A DNA stretch of 64,000 bases, taken from the NCBI RefSeq assembly GCF_000243075.1, contig NC_016745.1, positions 793,501-857,500 of the forward strand, given 5' to 3'. The notes beneath the pieces were generated by a model that made no database searches, was not told the DNA's origin, and worked only from the letters and a program-made list of their open reading frames with translations. The position numbers and the translations under genes are program-made. Source of the DNA: Oceanimonas sp. GK1 (GTDB taxonomy: Bacteria; Pseudomonadota; Gammaproteobacteria; Enterobacterales; Aeromonadaceae). Below, one piece after another: positions 18,235 to 26,956 of this stretch (positions are counted from its first letter, which is position 1; each line of letters opens with the position of its first letter).

Positions 18235-19248
18235 ATGAACATTACGCTCATTGGTCTCGATTTGGCAAAGAATGTGATTCAGATTTGTGGTGTTAATCAA
18301 GCTGGCAAAGCGGTATTCAATCGCAGCGTGACCCGTCACAAGGTACTGGAGCTGCTTAGTCAGTACCCTCAGGTACCCATTGCAATGGAAGCCTGCAGTG
18401 GCTCCAATTACTGGGGCAGAGCCCTGCAGCAGCGGGGTCACCCAGTGATGTTGCTGCCACCTCAGCACGTGAAACCCTTCGTTAAGGGCAACAAGAACGA
18501 CCGTAATGATGCCTTTGCTATCTGTGAGGCGGCACGCCGCCCCAATATGACGTTTGTCCAGCCGCGTACGCTGGAGCAGACCGACATCAGCCTGGTACAC
18601 CGGCTGCGAGAGCGCCGCATCGGCGAGCGAACCCGGTTGATTAATCAGTTACGGGGCTTGCTCAATGAGTACGGCATCGTTCTGGCTGGCGGTAAAGAGA
18701 CGTTAACGCAGGCCATGCCCTTGCTGCTGGAGGATGCCAGTAACGAACTGACGCCACGGGCTCGGGTCTATTGTCGTGACATCTTGGAAGAATGGCAGCA
18801 ACTGGATGAGGCTATTCGGTGCCTGGATAAAGACATCGAACAGCAATGTCGCGATAACGAGGCCTGCGCCCGACTCACTGACATTCGAGGTGTGGGCCCG
18901 GTGACCGCGACCGCCATGGTCGCCTTTGTCGGCAACGGCAGTCAGTACCGCAATGCCCGGCACTTCTCCGCCAACCTGGGGCTGGTACCGAAAGAGCATT
19001 CCAGTGGTGGCAAGCAAAAGCTGGGCAGCATCACCAAGCGCGGCAATGGGTACTTGCGCAAGCTGTTGATACAAGGTGCCTGGTCGATTATCCGGCACCA
19101 GAACAAGGCGACAGACCGGTTATCGCAGTGGGTCAAACAACTGGTCGAGCGCCGAGGAAAGCAACGTGCGGCGGTCGCCACGGCCAACAAGCTGGCACGG
19201 ATTATCTGGGTCATGCTGTTCCGGCAGGAGCGCTATCGGGCAGCCTGA
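18235..19248 (+). CDS. IS110-family (IS1111-group) DEDD transposase
   Basis: This recombinase moves the element with an RNA guide, as known for IS110-family enzymes. The 337-residue protein has the RuvC-like DEDD residues at D9 (LIGLDLAK), E52 (MEACSGS), D89 and D92 (KNDRNDA). A helix-hairpin-helix-like IRGVGPVTATAM lies at about 217-228. The C-terminal block SSGGKQKLGSITKRGN includes the expected catalytic serine (S257). All key residues are present, so it looks active. ATG 18235 with AAAGGTG 6 nt upstream is preferred to GTG 18226, which overlaps that site. Confidence 0.95.
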   Translation: MNITLIGLDLAKNVIQICGVNQAGKAVFNRSVTRHKVLELLSQYPQVPIAMEACSGSNYWGRALQQRGHPVMLLPPQHVKPFVKGNKNDRNDAFAICEAARRPNMTFVQPRTLEQTDISLVHRLRERRIGERTRLINQLRGLLNEYGIVLAGGKETLTQAMPLLLEDASNELTPRARVYCRDILEEWQQLDEAIRCLDKDIEQQCRDNEACARLTDIRGVGPVTATAMVAFVGNGSQYRNARHFSANLGLVPKEHSSGGKQKLGSITKRGNGYLRKLLIQGAWSIIRHQNKATDRLSQWVKQLVERRGKQRAAVATANKLARIIWVMLFRQERYRAA

Positions 19249-19537
19249 GCTGACCTAAAGAAACCGAATTAACCCTCGTTTGGCAGGAAGGAAAACAAGA
19301 GGTTATCACCCCGACGAAACGCGATGTGGAAAACGTGAATGAGGCAACAGGTTAAACCGGCCCTTGCAAACGCCGAGAAAATGTCAGGAGTCTGAACTCC
19401 GTAGGGACGATAGGCAGCAAGGGCGCGGTTCTCATTAGGGCCAGAGTGAGCCAATGACTCCCTCATCAAGACAGGCCGAATATACGGGTGCAGTTAATCC
19501 TGGTCGCCAAAACACGGAAACCCCACTGGCGAAAAGC
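19249..19537 (+). ncRNA. Candidate guide RNA region (bridge RNA / seekRNA) of the IS1111-group element
   Basis: This is 289 bp of non-coding DNA between the transposase stop and the right inverted repeat. In the IS1111 group the guide RNA is encoded after the transposase gene, so this is where it is expected. Visible hairpins include GGAGT-ctga-ACTCC and TCGCCA paired with TGGCGA near the right end. I could not identify the guide loops by eye. No open frame of note is present. Confidence 0.5.
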
Positions 19538-19551
19538 GAGGTGTCCATATA

Positions 19552-19700
19552 TGGCATTTTCGAGCGTACATGGGGCGAGCTTGCTCGCCGTGACGAAGTA
19601 AAAAGCCTGAACGAACATTAAATATGTTCGCAGCAGGCTTTTTAATGAGTGGCCTTCAATGAAGCGTGTCGGCGGAGCGCAACCGCATTGATGCTTTGTT
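19552..19700 (-). repeat. Right half of the split type A repeat with nested double-hairpin module, copy Y
   Basis: TGGCATTTTCGAGCG at 19552-19566 completes the hairpin cut by the insertion sequence. A module follows with GGCGAGC-TT-GCTCGCC, then AAAAAGCCTG (19600-19609) paired with CAGGCTTTTT (19634-19643), and inside it CGAACAT (19612-19618) paired with ATGTTCG (19624-19630) with an AA/CAG internal loop. The type A sequence then resumes with GAAGCGTGTCGGCG near 19661 and an outer-arm remnant up to about 19700. The 10-bp A/T-ended stem could also act as a terminator. Confidence 0.7.
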
Positions 19701-19726
19701 GCACGACTTTTCCGGCTCGTTTAAGC

Positions 19727-19753
19727 AAAAAGGCAGCCATTCGGCTGCCTTTT
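19727..19753 (-). terminator. Terminator downstream of panD
   Basis: GGCAGCC-attc-GGCTGCC is flanked by A-runs on the left and T-runs on the right, so it can work in both directions. It lies 27 bp past the panD stop. Confidence 0.92.
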
Positions 19754-19780
19754 GTTGTTTACTGCGGTGAAAACCGGTGA

Positions 19781-20167
19781 TCAGGCCAGTTGCAGCGGAA
19801 TGTTCTTGCTGGTGCGCACGATATTGTTGCCGGCGTCCAGGTAGACCAGATTCGGATCGTAGGATTCGATCTGCTGCTCGGTCATGGGGGCGTAGGCGCA
19901 GATGATGATACGGTCCCCCACGGCGGCCTTGCGGGCGGCGGCGCCGTTCAGGGAAATCATCTTCGAGCCCCGCTCGCCGGCAATGGCGTAGGTGTGAAAA
20001 CGCTCGCCGTTCTCGATGTTGTAAATGTCGATCTGCTCATATTCACGAATATTCACGGCATCCAGCAGATCCTGATCGATGGCGCAGGAGCCTTCGTAAT
20101 TCAGCTCGGCGTGAGTGACCCGGGCCTGGTGCAGTTTGCCCCTGAGCATGATGCGTTGCATGTCCAT
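19781..20167 (-). CDS. panD: Aspartate 1-decarboxylase
   Basis: PanD makes beta-alanine from aspartate for pantothenate synthesis. It is translated as a proenzyme that cleaves itself before the serine in YEGSCAIDQ to form the pyruvoyl cofactor; that Gly-Ser site is present near residue 25. NGAAA and TYAI blocks also match the family. The length is about 128 residues (126 in E. coli). GGAG lies 11 nt before ATG 20167; the second ATG at 20161 would match the E. coli length exactly, so the start is uncertain by two codons. It is the last gene of the leftward folK-panB-panC-panD run. Confidence 0.97.
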   Translation of the reverse strand: MDMQRIMLRGKLHQARVTHAELNYEGSCAIDQDLLDAVNIREYEQIDIYNIENGERFHTYAIAGERGSKMISLNGAAARKAAVGDRIIICAYAPMTEQQIESYDPNLVYLDAGNNIVRTSKNIPLQLA

Positions 20168-20226
20168 GTTTAGCTTGTCTCCGTAGTTACCGCCCTGGAG
20201 GCGCAAGGAGCAGTGCTGGCCGGCGT

Positions 20227-21075
20227 TCAGCCGAGCCGCACTACCTGGTTGTCTATCAGTCTGGCCTTGCCCAGAAAGGCGGCCATCAAAATTACCACGG
20301 CCCGGCTGTGTTCGGTCAGCCCGGTCAGGGTGTCGGCATCCACCATGTCGATGCCATCAGTACGAAAACCGGCGTTATCGAGCCGGGCGCGGCCCTCGGC
20401 GGCCAGTTGCTCGAGGTCGCGCTCGCCGGCGGCTAGCCGTTCTGCCAGCCAGTTCATGGTGGCGGCCAGTTCTGGGGCCAGAGCCCGCTCGGCGTCGGTC
20501 AGGTAACCGTTGCGGGAGCTCAGCGCCAGGCCATCCTCGGCGCGTACCGTGGGCACACCGATGATCTCCACCGGCAGGTTCAGATCGGCGGTCATTTTAC
20601 GGATCAGCGCCAGCTGCTGGTAGTCCTTTTCCCCAAAGCAGGCCAGGTCGGGCTGTACCAGGTTGAACAGTTTGCACACCACAGTGCTGACACCGTCGAA
20701 ATGCCCCGGACGCAGGGCGCCTTCCAGCACCTCGGACACCCCGGGCACGCTGACCCGGGTCTGTTGCTGCTGGCCATTGGGGTACATCAGCTCCGGCGTG
20801 GGGGTAAACACCAGCTCCGCCAGCTCGCCCAGGCGCTCGCAGTCCTGGGCCAGGGTGCGGGGATAGGCGTCCAGATCCGCCGCCCGATCAAACTGCAGGG
20901 GGTTGACGAAAATGCTCACCACTACTTTGTCGGCCCGTTCCCGAGCCCGGCGCACCAGCTCCAGGTGGCCGTCGTGCAGGTTGCCCATGGTGGGCACAAA
21001 GCCAATGCGCAGGCCGGCGCGGCGCCATTCGGTGATGGTGGCTCTCAGCTGCTCAATGGTACTGACCAGTTGCAT
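20227..21075 (-). CDS. panC: Pantothenate synthetase
   Basis: PanC joins pantoate and beta-alanine using ATP. The 282-residue protein of the nucleotidyltransferase HIGH family shows [19 protein letters not shown] near residue 25 (HDGH motif), [25 protein letters not shown] and [12 protein letters not shown] in the C-terminal half. The ATG at 21075 has GAGGAA upstream and begins 9 bp after the panB stop, so translation is likely coupled. The length equals the family norm. Confidence 0.98.
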   Translation of the reverse strand: MQLVSTIEQLRATITEWRRAGLRIGFVPTMGNLHDGHLELVRRARERADKVVVSIFVNPLQFDRAADLDAYPRTLAQDCERLGELAELVFTPTPELMYPNGQQQQTRVSVPGVSEVLEGALRPGHFDGVSTVVCKLFNLVQPDLACFGEKDYQQLALIRKMTADLNLPVEIIGVPTVRAEDGLALSSRNGYLTDAERALAPELAATMNWLAERLAAGERDLEQLAAEGRARLDNAGFRTDGIDMVDADTLTGLTEHSRAVVILMAAFLGKARLIDNQVVRLG

Positions 21076-21084
21076 GGCAATTCC

Positions 21085-21879
21085 TCAGTTGAAACTGTGC
21101 TCGGGGCCGGGAAAGCGGCCCTCGGCCACCTCGGCCACATAGGTCTCGATGGCGGCCTTCACATTGCCGCTGCCGGCCAGAAAGTTCTTGGTGAATTTGG
21201 GCACATAGCCGCTGGTCAGCCCCAGGGCGTCCTGCATCACCAGTACCTGGCCGTCGGTGCCGGCGCCGGCACCGATGCCAATCACCGGAATGGACAGCAG
21301 GCGGCTGATGTCGGTGGCCAGGGCGGTGGGCACACATTCCAGTACCAGCAGCTGAATGCCGGCGGCTTCCAGCGCTTTGGCGTGATGCTTAATCTGCTCG
21401 GCCTGATCCGCTTCGCGGCCCTGCAGCTTGAAGCCGCCGAACACATGCACCGATTGGGGCGTCAGCCCCAGGTGGCCGCACACCGGCACGCCCTGGCGGG
21501 TCAGTTGCTGCACGGTGTCGGCGAGCCAGTCGCCCCCTTCCAGTTTCACCATGTGGGCACCGGCGCGCATCAGGGCGGCGGCATTGGCGCAGGCCTGCTC
21601 CGGCGTGCTGTAGCTCATGAACGGCATATCGGCGACGATGAATGCCTTTTCGCAGCCGTTGGCCACACAACGGGTATGATAGGCCATGTCGTCCACGGTC
21701 ACGCCCAGGGTGCTGCTTTCACCCTGCAGCACCATGCCGAGGGAGTCGCCAATCAGAATGGCGTGCACCCCGGCCTGTTCAAACAGGGTGGCAAAGGTGG
21801 CGTCGTAAGCGGTGATCATGGCGATCTTTTCCCCGGCCTGCTTCATGGCCTGCAGCCGGGCGGTGGTGATTTTGCTCAT
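21085..21879 (-). CDS. panB: 3-methyl-2-oxobutanoate hydroxymethyltransferase
   Basis: PanB transfers a hydroxymethyl group from methylene-tetrahydrofolate to ketoisovalerate, giving ketopantoate. The 264-residue TIM-barrel protein shows the metal-binding and substrate motifs [36 protein letters not shown] and [18 protein letters not shown]. It lies between folK and panC with short gaps (12 bp and 9 bp). The grouping with folK makes sense because the cofactor is a folate. Confidence 0.98.
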   Translation of the reverse strand: MSKITTARLQAMKQAGEKIAMITAYDATFATLFEQAGVHAILIGDSLGMVLQGESSTLGVTVDDMAYHTRCVANGCEKAFIVADMPFMSYSTPEQACANAAALMRAGAHMVKLEGGDWLADTVQQLTRQGVPVCGHLGLTPQSVHVFGGFKLQGREADQAEQIKHHAKALEAAGIQLLVLECVPTALATDISRLLSIPVIGIGAGAGTDGQVLVMQDALGLTSGYVPKFTKNFLAGSGNVKAAIETYVAEVAEGRFPGPEHSFN

Positions 21880-21891
21880 CTTGGGTTCCTG

Positions 21892-22380
21892 TTACTGCTC
21901 GGGCAGCGGGAGCATGCCGTTAAGCGGGCACTGTTGCAGCAGGGAGGAGAGGGAGGTACCGCAGGGAAGAACCAGGCCCGGGGCCAGATCCGCCAGTGGG
22001 TAGAGTACGAATTCCCTTTGCTTCATGCCGTAGTGGGGCACGGTCAGACGCTCGTCGTCGATGCGCTGCTCGCCATAGAGCAGCAGGTCGAGATCGAGCG
22101 CCCGGGGGCCCCAGCGTTCGTCCTTGCGCACCCGGCCTTCCCGTTGTTCGATGGCCTGGAGGGCATCGAGCAGGGCGTGGGGCGCCAGCTCGGTGTCAAA
22201 CACCGAGACGCTGTTGAGATAGTCCGGCTGATCTGCGGGGCCCATGGGCCTGCTGCGGTACAGCCGGGCATGGCGCAGGCTGCCGGGGGTGGCCAGGGCC
22301 TGCAAGGCCTGCCGAGCGGCCCGAATGCGCGCCAGGGGCTCATTCAGGTTGGCGCCCAGGGCCACAAAAACGGTGGTCAC
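21892..22380 (-). CDS. folK: 2-amino-4-hydroxy-6-hydroxymethyldihydropteridine pyrophosphokinase
   Basis: FolK transfers pyrophosphate to hydroxymethyl-dihydropterin in folate synthesis. The 162-residue protein has [14 protein letters not shown] at the N-terminus and the signature [15 protein letters not shown] with the Mg-binding aspartates, followed by [19 protein letters not shown] (family C-terminal motif). The start codon is GTG at 22380, overlapping the pcnB stop as GTGA, so folK translation is probably coupled to pcnB. Confidence 0.97.
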   Translation of the reverse strand: MTTVFVALGANLNEPLARIRAARQALQALATPGSLRHARLYRSRPMGPADQPDYLNSVSVFDTELAPHALLDALQAIEQREGRVRKDERWGPRALDLDLLLYGEQRIDDERLTVPHYGMKQREFVLYPLADLAPGLVLPCGTSLSSLLQQCPLNGMLPLPEQ

Positions 22381-23786
22381 GACTCCTTTCTCCGGCGCGG
22401 TCGGCGACGGGGGCGCTTGCGTGGTTTGCGCTCGCCACGCTCGTCGTTATCCTGGCGGGCGTTGCGGCTTGGCTGCTGGCGTTCTGCCGAATCGCGGTCC
22501 ACCGGGTGGCGCTCCACCGGGTTGGCCTGCTGGAACTCGGTCCACCATTCGGCCAGCTCCTTCAGGCGCGGATCCAGCTCGGCCCGCAGCAGCAGAAAGT
22601 CGTAGCCGGCGCGGAATTTGGGATGCTCCAGCAGGCGGAACGGGCGCTTGCCGGCGCGCTTGGTCAGCCGGTCCTGCAATTGCCAGATGTCCCGCACCAC
22701 AGTGCTGAAGCGGCGCGGTATGGCCACGCTTTTCACCTGGCGGCCAATCACGTCGTCGGCGGCCAGCATAAAGGCATCGTGATAACCAAGGCCCCCTTCG
22801 TTGACGAACTCCTGGGTACGGGTTTCCACCGGTCCCCACAGCAGGGCGGCATAGAGGAAGGCGGGGGTCACCCGCAGATCCTGGGCGATACGCTCGTCGG
22901 TGTTGGCCAGGGCCAGCTCGATAAAGCGACCGTAGCGGTTGTTGCCCCGGCCCATGACTTCGGCGGCTTCCGGAAACAGCGGTGCAAACAGGCCGTAGTG
23001 CTGCAACTGGCGGTAGGTTTCGACGCCCTGGCCGGCCAGCAGCAGCTTGAGGGTTTCCTCAAACAGCCGGGCGGCGGGAATGTCCGTCAGCAGCGGCGCC
23101 AGTTCCCGAATGGGGGCCTCTGTGCGCGGGCTGATGGACAGCCCCAGCTTGGCGGAAAAACGCACCGCCCGCAGCATGCGCACCGGATCCTCCCGGTAGC
23201 GGGTCTCCGGGTCGCCAATCAGCTCCAGGCGACGGGCTTCCAGATCCTTCAACCCGCCGGCAAAACCGTGCACGGTGAAGTCGGCAATGTTGTAGTAGAG
23301 GGCGTTGACGGTGAAATCGCGACGCTCGGCGTCTTCCTCTATGGTGCCGTAAACGTTGTCACGCAGCAGCATGCCTTCCTTGGAGCGGGAAGACAGCTGC
23401 TTGCTGGTGTTGACGCTGTGGTGATGGCCGCGAAAGGTGGCGACTTCGATCACGTCCCGGCCGAACAGCACATGGGCCAGGCGAAAGCGGCGACCCACCA
23501 GCCGGCAGTTGCTGAACAGCCCCTTGACCTGCTCGGGCGTGGCGCTGGTGGCCACGTCAAAGTCCTTGGGCTGACGCCCCAGCAGCAGGTCGCGCACGCC
23601 ACCGCCCACCAGGTAGGCATCAAAGCCCGCCTTGTTCAGGCGATAGAGCACCTTGAGGGCGTTTTCACTGATTTGTCGGCGCGAAATACCGTGCTGGTCG
23701 CGCGTCAGTATCACGGGTTGCAAAGGCAACGCCTCCTGTTGTCGGGTCAGCAGCTTTTTACAAAAGCCGGCAATCTGGGAAAAAAT
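22377..23786 (-). CDS. pcnB: Poly(A) polymerase I, probable AUU start
   Basis: PcnB adds 3' poly(A) tails to RNAs and speeds their decay. The protein has the nucleotidyltransferase head [12 protein letters not shown] with the catalytic DFDVAT aspartates, the HRR-like [11 protein letters not shown] block, a central RNA-binding domain and a basic C-terminal tail rich in Arg and Lys. No ATG or GTG fits the N-terminus. TTG codons at 23729 and 23723 are possible, but the frame continues upstream to ATT at 23786. There it encodes [13 protein letters not shown], matching the E. coli N-terminus that is known to start at AUU. GAGG lies 6 nt upstream of this ATT. The length would be 469 residues (465 in E. 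coli). Confidence 0.93.
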   Translation of the reverse strand: MFSQIAGFCKKLLTRQQEALPLQPVILTRDQHGISRRQISENALKVLYRLNKAGFDAYLVGGGVRDLLLGRQPKDFDVATSATPEQVKGLFSNCRLVGRRFRLAHVLFGRDVIEVATFRGHHHSVNTSKQLSSRSKEGMLLRDNVYGTIEEDAERRDFTVNALYYNIADFTVHGFAGGLKDLEARRLELIGDPETRYREDPVRMLRAVRFSAKLGLSISPRTEAPIRELAPLLTDIPAARLFEETLKLLLAGQGVETYRQLQHYGLFAPLFPEAAEVMGRGNNRYGRFIELALANTDERIAQDLRVTPAFLYAALLWGPVETRTQEFVNEGGLGYHDAFMLAADDVIGRQVKSVAIPRRFSTVVRDIWQLQDRLTKRAGKRPFRLLEHPKFRAGYDFLLLRAELDPRLKELAEWWTEFQQANPVERHPVDRDSAERQQPSRNARQDNDERGERKPRKRPRRRPRRRKES

Positions 23787-23825
23787 GGGACACCTCGCGG
23801 GGCTCGGGGTTGAAAAATCGGCGCA

Positions 23826-24749
23826 CTATGATAGCGCAGGGCGCTGGAAATGCGAACTGTCGGCGTCATCCAGCGCGATTTGCGGCCCTTTCGGTACCCG
23901 CTGCAACTGCCAGTGGGGCACGGCCCAGGCCAGCAGCTCCGCCGCCCCGGCGTTAAACAGTTCCGCCGGCGGTTGCTGGCCAAGAAAGGCCAGGGCCTGC
24001 CACAGGGCGGGGCCCGGTGCCCGCCTGTCGAGCGGCGGCGCGTGGTTCTGCTTTGACAGCTTGTGACCCTGGTGCACCGCCAGCGGCAGGTGCAGCCAGC
24101 CCGGTTCGGGGGCGCCCAGCAGCCGGTAAAGGGCAATCTGGCGCACCGTGGGCTCCAGCAGATCGGCCCCGCGTACCACCTCGGTAATGCCTGCATCCAT
24201 GTCGTCGATCACCACCGCCAGGTTGTAGGCATAAAGGCCGTCGCGCCGGCGCAGAATAAAGTCTTCCTGTGCCAGCGCGGCCGCCACTCGTACCTCGCCC
24301 TGCAGCCGGTCGTGAAAACCATACACCGGCGCCGTCATTTTCAGCCGCACGGCGGCGCCCTGCGCCGGCAGGCCCAGCCCGCGGCAGTGGCCGTTGTAAA
24401 GCCCCCCGGCGGCGGCAATTTGTTTGCGGGTGCAGTGGCAGTGGTAGGTCAGACCACGGCTGGCCCAGTCGTCCAGCAACTCCTGATACCGGTGATGGCG
24501 CCGGCTCTGATAGACCAGTTCGCCATCCCAGTGCAGGCCAAAGGCCTCCAGGGTGCGCAGAATATCGTCGGCGGCGCCGGGCACTTCCCGGGGCGGATCC
24601 AGATCTTCAATGCGCACCCGCCATTGTCCCGCCTGGCGGCGAGCCTGCAGGTAACTGCCGAGAGCGGCAATCAGGGAGCCAAAGTGAAGGGGACCGCTGG
24701 GAGAGGGGGCGAAGCGCCCTGTGTAGCGGTCGGGCGCTGTGGTATTCAT
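23826..24749 (-). CDS. gluQ: Glutamyl-Q tRNA(Asp) synthetase
   Basis: GluQ (YadB) is a truncated glutamyl-tRNA synthetase paralogue that attaches glutamate to queuosine in the tRNA-Asp anticodon. The 307-residue protein has the class I motif [16 protein letters not shown], the [10 protein letters not shown] zinc-ligand segment, CRGLG, and a [16 protein letters not shown]-like loop. It lacks an anticodon-binding domain, as expected. It lies between dksA (15-bp gap) and pcnB, the same order as in E. coli. Confidence 0.97.
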   Translation of the reverse strand: MNTTAPDRYTGRFAPSPSGPLHFGSLIAALGSYLQARRQAGQWRVRIEDLDPPREVPGAADDILRTLEAFGLHWDGELVYQSRRHHRYQELLDDWASRGLTYHCHCTRKQIAAAGGLYNGHCRGLGLPAQGAAVRLKMTAPVYGFHDRLQGEVRVAAALAQEDFILRRRDGLYAYNLAVVIDDMDAGITEVVRGADLLEPTVRQIALYRLLGAPEPGWLHLPLAVHQGHKLSKQNHAPPLDRRAPGPALWQALAFLGQQPPAELFNAGAAELLAWAVPHWQLQRVPKGPQIALDDADSSHFQRPALS

Positions 24750-24764
24750 GGCGTGAAGGGCCGG

Positions 24765-25217
24765 TCAGTAACCGGCCATCTGCTTTTCCTTGATCTCAGC
24801 CAGGGTCTTGCAGTCGATGCACAGATCGGCGGTGGGGCGGGCTTCCAGCCGGCGAATGCCGATTTCCACGCCGCAGTGCTCGCAAAAGCCGAAGTCATCG
24901 TCTTCGATTTTCTGCAGGGTCTTTTCGATCTTCTTGATCAGTTTGCGTTCCCGGTCACGGGCGCGCAGCTCAAGGGCGAACTCTTCTTCCTGGGCGGCCC
25001 GGTCAACCGGGTCGGGGAAGTTGGCCGCTTCGTCCTTCATGTGGCCCACGGTACGATCCACTTCTTCGCGCAATTGATTGCGCCAGGCGCCCAGAATTTT
25101 GCGGAAGTGCGTTTTCTGCTCTTCGTTCATGTATTCTTCGTCGGGCTTGGCCTGGTAGGGCTCCACACCGGCAATAGCCAGAATACCGAGAGATTTTTTG
25201 GTTTCGACTGCTGGCAT
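24765..25217 (-). CDS. dksA: RNA polymerase-binding transcription factor DksA
   Basis: DksA enters the RNA polymerase secondary channel and works with ppGpp to control rRNA and amino-acid promoters. The 150-residue protein has the coiled coil with the tip acidic residues ([18 protein letters not shown]) and the C-terminal zinc finger with four cysteines (CEHCG and CIDCK). ATG 25217 with TAGGAG seven nt upstream is chosen. The longer frame to 25250 adds 11 residues unrelated to the family. Confidence 0.98.
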   Translation of the reverse strand: MPAVETKKSLGILAIAGVEPYQAKPDEEYMNEEQKTHFRKILGAWRNQLREEVDRTVGHMKDEAANFPDPVDRAAQEEEFALELRARDRERKLIKKIEKTLQKIEDDDFGFCEHCGVEIGIRRLEARPTADLCIDCKTLAEIKEKQMAGY

Positions 25218-25498
25218 TCCGTATCTCCTAAAAAGCAAATATTGCGCCAACCAAATTTGAGAAGCGGCTATCTATAGCAGAAAGCATATTGGCAAAGCAA
25301 TTTTACCGTGCGGTTTCTGCGAAAGTGGTCCCTGCACCACTTCGAAGGGTCAACAGGAGCCACCGACAAACCCAAGAGGCGGTCTCTCTTTGTGGTGAGC
25401 TCACCAGATGGGGGCGAGCCTTGCGCTTTTCAAGGCTGGAGCCCCGAACCTTGCTACGGTTACCATTTCATGTCATTCCCACAACTATAGGTATTATT
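25218..25498. promoter_or_regulatory. Divergent control region between dksA and sfsA
   Basis: This 281-bp gap holds the promoters of two divergent genes. A hairpin AAGTGGT-ccctgc-ACCACTT lies near 25322-25343. I see no recognisable operator and no convincing small gene. Confidence 0.4.
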
Positions 25499-26203
25499 TT
25501 GCGTTTTTCCTCTCCCCTGGGCCACGGCCGGCTGATTCAGCGCTATAAACGCTTTCTGGCCGATATTATTGTCGATGAGCGGGAACTGACCCTGCATTGC
25601 CCCAATACCGGCCGCATGACCGGGTGTGCCGGGCCGGGCTGGGCGGTGTATTACTCCACCTCCGACAACCCGAAACGCAAGTATGCCCATACCTGGGAGT
25701 TGTGCCGGGATGACGCCGGCCACCTTATTTGCGTGAACACCAGCCGGGCCAACCAGCTGGTGGCGGAGGCGCTGAGTGAGCAGCGCATTCCGGCCCTGGC
25801 GGGCTATAACAGGGTGCGTAGCGAGGTGCGCTACGGCGCCGAGCGCAGCCGCATCGACTTTCTGCTAAGTGGCCCCGACTTGCCCGACTGTTATGTGGAG
25901 GTGAAGAGCGTAACCCTGCATGAAGGAGAAGGGCGGGGCTTCTTTCCCGATACCCAGAGCCTGCGGGCACAGAAGCATGTGCGCGAGCTGATGGAGTGTG
26001 CTCAGGCCGGTCACAGGGCGGTGATGCTGTTTTGCGTGCTGCACACCGGCATTGCGCGAGTCAGCCCGGCCGAACACCTGGACCCCAAATATGCCGCGCT
26101 GGTGCGCGAGGCCGTGGCCGCCGGCGTGGAATGTCTGGCCTGGAAAGCGGATATTTCTCTCGAGGGCATGACCCTGTCCCAGCCGGTGCCGGTGGCGGTT
26201 TAA
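25499..26203 (+). CDS. sfsA: Sugar fermentation stimulation protein A (DNA-binding / nuclease-like)
   Basis: SfsA is a conserved protein with an OB-like N-terminal part and a nuclease-like C-terminal fold; its exact role is unsettled. Family blocks are present: [46 protein letters not shown] and [10 protein letters not shown] with the PD-(D/E)XK-like acidic and lysine residues. The TTG at 25499 gives 234 residues, the same as E. coli, with MRFSSPL aligned to MEFSPPL and AGGT upstream. The longer frame to 25289 would extend into the dksA promoter region and is rejected. Confidence 0.93.
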   Translation: MRFSSPLGHGRLIQRYKRFLADIIVDERELTLHCPNTGRMTGCAGPGWAVYYSTSDNPKRKYAHTWELCRDDAGHLICVNTSRANQLVAEALSEQRIPALAGYNRVRSEVRYGAERSRIDFLLSGPDLPDCYVEVKSVTLHEGEGRGFFPDTQSLRAQKHVRELMECAQAGHRAVMLFCVLHTGIARVSPAEHLDPKYAALVREAVAAGVECLAWKADISLEGMTLSQPVPVAV

Positions 26204-26251
26204 ACACCAAGGTGCCGTGAAAGCCGCCTTCGGGAGCGGGGGCAGCGCTGC

Positions 26252-26355
26252 GATAACCGGGTTGCCTCCTTCGACACGCTTCAAGCCCTTCCTTGGGACG
26301 CTCGGCACATGCCATCCATGGCATGTGACGGTCGAATACGGCAATCCCGGTTATC
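26252..26355 (+). repeat. Cloverleaf intergenic repeat, type A, copy 5 (between convergent sfsA and thpR)
   Basis: The outer arms are GATAACCGGGTTGCC (26252-26266) and GGCAATCCCGGTTATC (26340-26355), with one bulge. The inner stem is TTCGAC with GTCGAA. Hairpin 1 is CCC-ttcctt-GGG, and hairpin 2 is CACATGCCAT-CC-ATGGCATGTG (26306-26327). No other terminator lies between these two convergent genes. Confidence 0.92.
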
Positions 26356-26395
26356 ACCGCGAATCACCTCTGTGCTGTTTGTGGTTACCCAGTCC

Positions 26396-26917
26396 CTAAT
26401 CCCTCTTCAAGAGCCAGCGCTTAAGGCATTCATACACCGGCCCCTGGTCGGTGAGGGTGGAGCGGTACAGACACAACGCCTGGGGCCGGTAAGGGACCGG
26501 GGTGATGACGGGCAGATCATGGGTTTTGCAGTGGCGAAACAGGGTGATGTGAGGACGGTAGGCCTTGTGAGGCTTGCCAATGCCCAGGGCCCGGCATTTC
26601 AGCTCCACCGTCTCGGCCAGGGTCATTAACGCCGGCGGCGGCTGGCTCGGCCCCAGCCACACCACGCCGGCCCGGGGAAAGCAGCCCAGCCGGTCCAACT
26701 CCAGTTCAATACCGGGCAGGGGCAGGCGGTCCAGTTGTGTGAGCAGTGAGGACTGCTGCTCCGGGCTGCACTGGCCGAGAAAGTGCAGGGTCAGGTGCAG
26801 CTGGTGCGGTGGAATGCGCCGGCCGGGCAGGGCCAGCCGGTGTTGCAGTGCTTCAAGTGCCGGGGCCAGCTGCTCGGCGGGAAAGGCCAGGAACAGCCGG
26901 TTGTCATCATTTGCCAT
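26396..26917 (-). CDS. thpR: RNA 2',3'-cyclic phosphodiesterase
   Basis: ThpR (LigT family) opens 2',3'-cyclic phosphates on RNA ends. The 173-residue 2H phosphoesterase has both required HxTx motifs, H41-L-T-L44 and H123-I-T-L126. It belongs to the sfsA-thpR-hrpB-mrcB neighbourhood also found in E. coli. A second messenger gene now lies between it and hrpB. Confidence 0.95.
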   Translation of the reverse strand: MANDDNRLFLAFPAEQLAPALEALQHRLALPGRRIPPHQLHLTLHFLGQCSPEQQSSLLTQLDRLPLPGIELELDRLGCFPRAGVVWLGPSQPPPALMTLAETVELKCRALGIGKPHKAYRPHITLFRHCKTHDLPVITPVPYRPQALCLYRSTLTDQGPVYECLKRWLLKRD

Positions 26918-26956
26918 GATTGCTTCTCGCCTGGTTGTCCGTTGCTTTCGTGGCCA

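Larger units (their letters stand above)
18149..19551 (+). mobile_element. IS1111-group insertion sequence (IS110 family)
   Basis: The element is 1403 bp. It has subterminal inverted repeats of 11 bp, ATGGACACCTC at 18156-18166 and GAGGTGTCCAT at 19538-19548. Seven bases lie outside the left repeat and three outside the right one, which is the IS1111-group layout. Removing 18149-19551 restores a perfect hairpin of a type A repeat (arm AAAATGCCA, loop CGGA, arm TGGCATTTT), so the ends are well supported and there is no target duplication. It holds one DEDD transposase gene and about 290 bp of 3' non-coding DNA. Confidence 0.93.

Noticed and set aside
16806..18251. A 481-codon minus-strand frame over yadG, yadH and the repeat region
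   Set aside because: Most of it is antisense to yadGH, and the start is translated repeat sequence. The same peptide pieces appear from other repeat copies, so it is a repeat artefact.
20701..22605. A 634-codon plus-strand frame over panC, panB and folK
   Set aside because: It is antisense to three clear biosynthetic genes and has no similarity that I can recognise.
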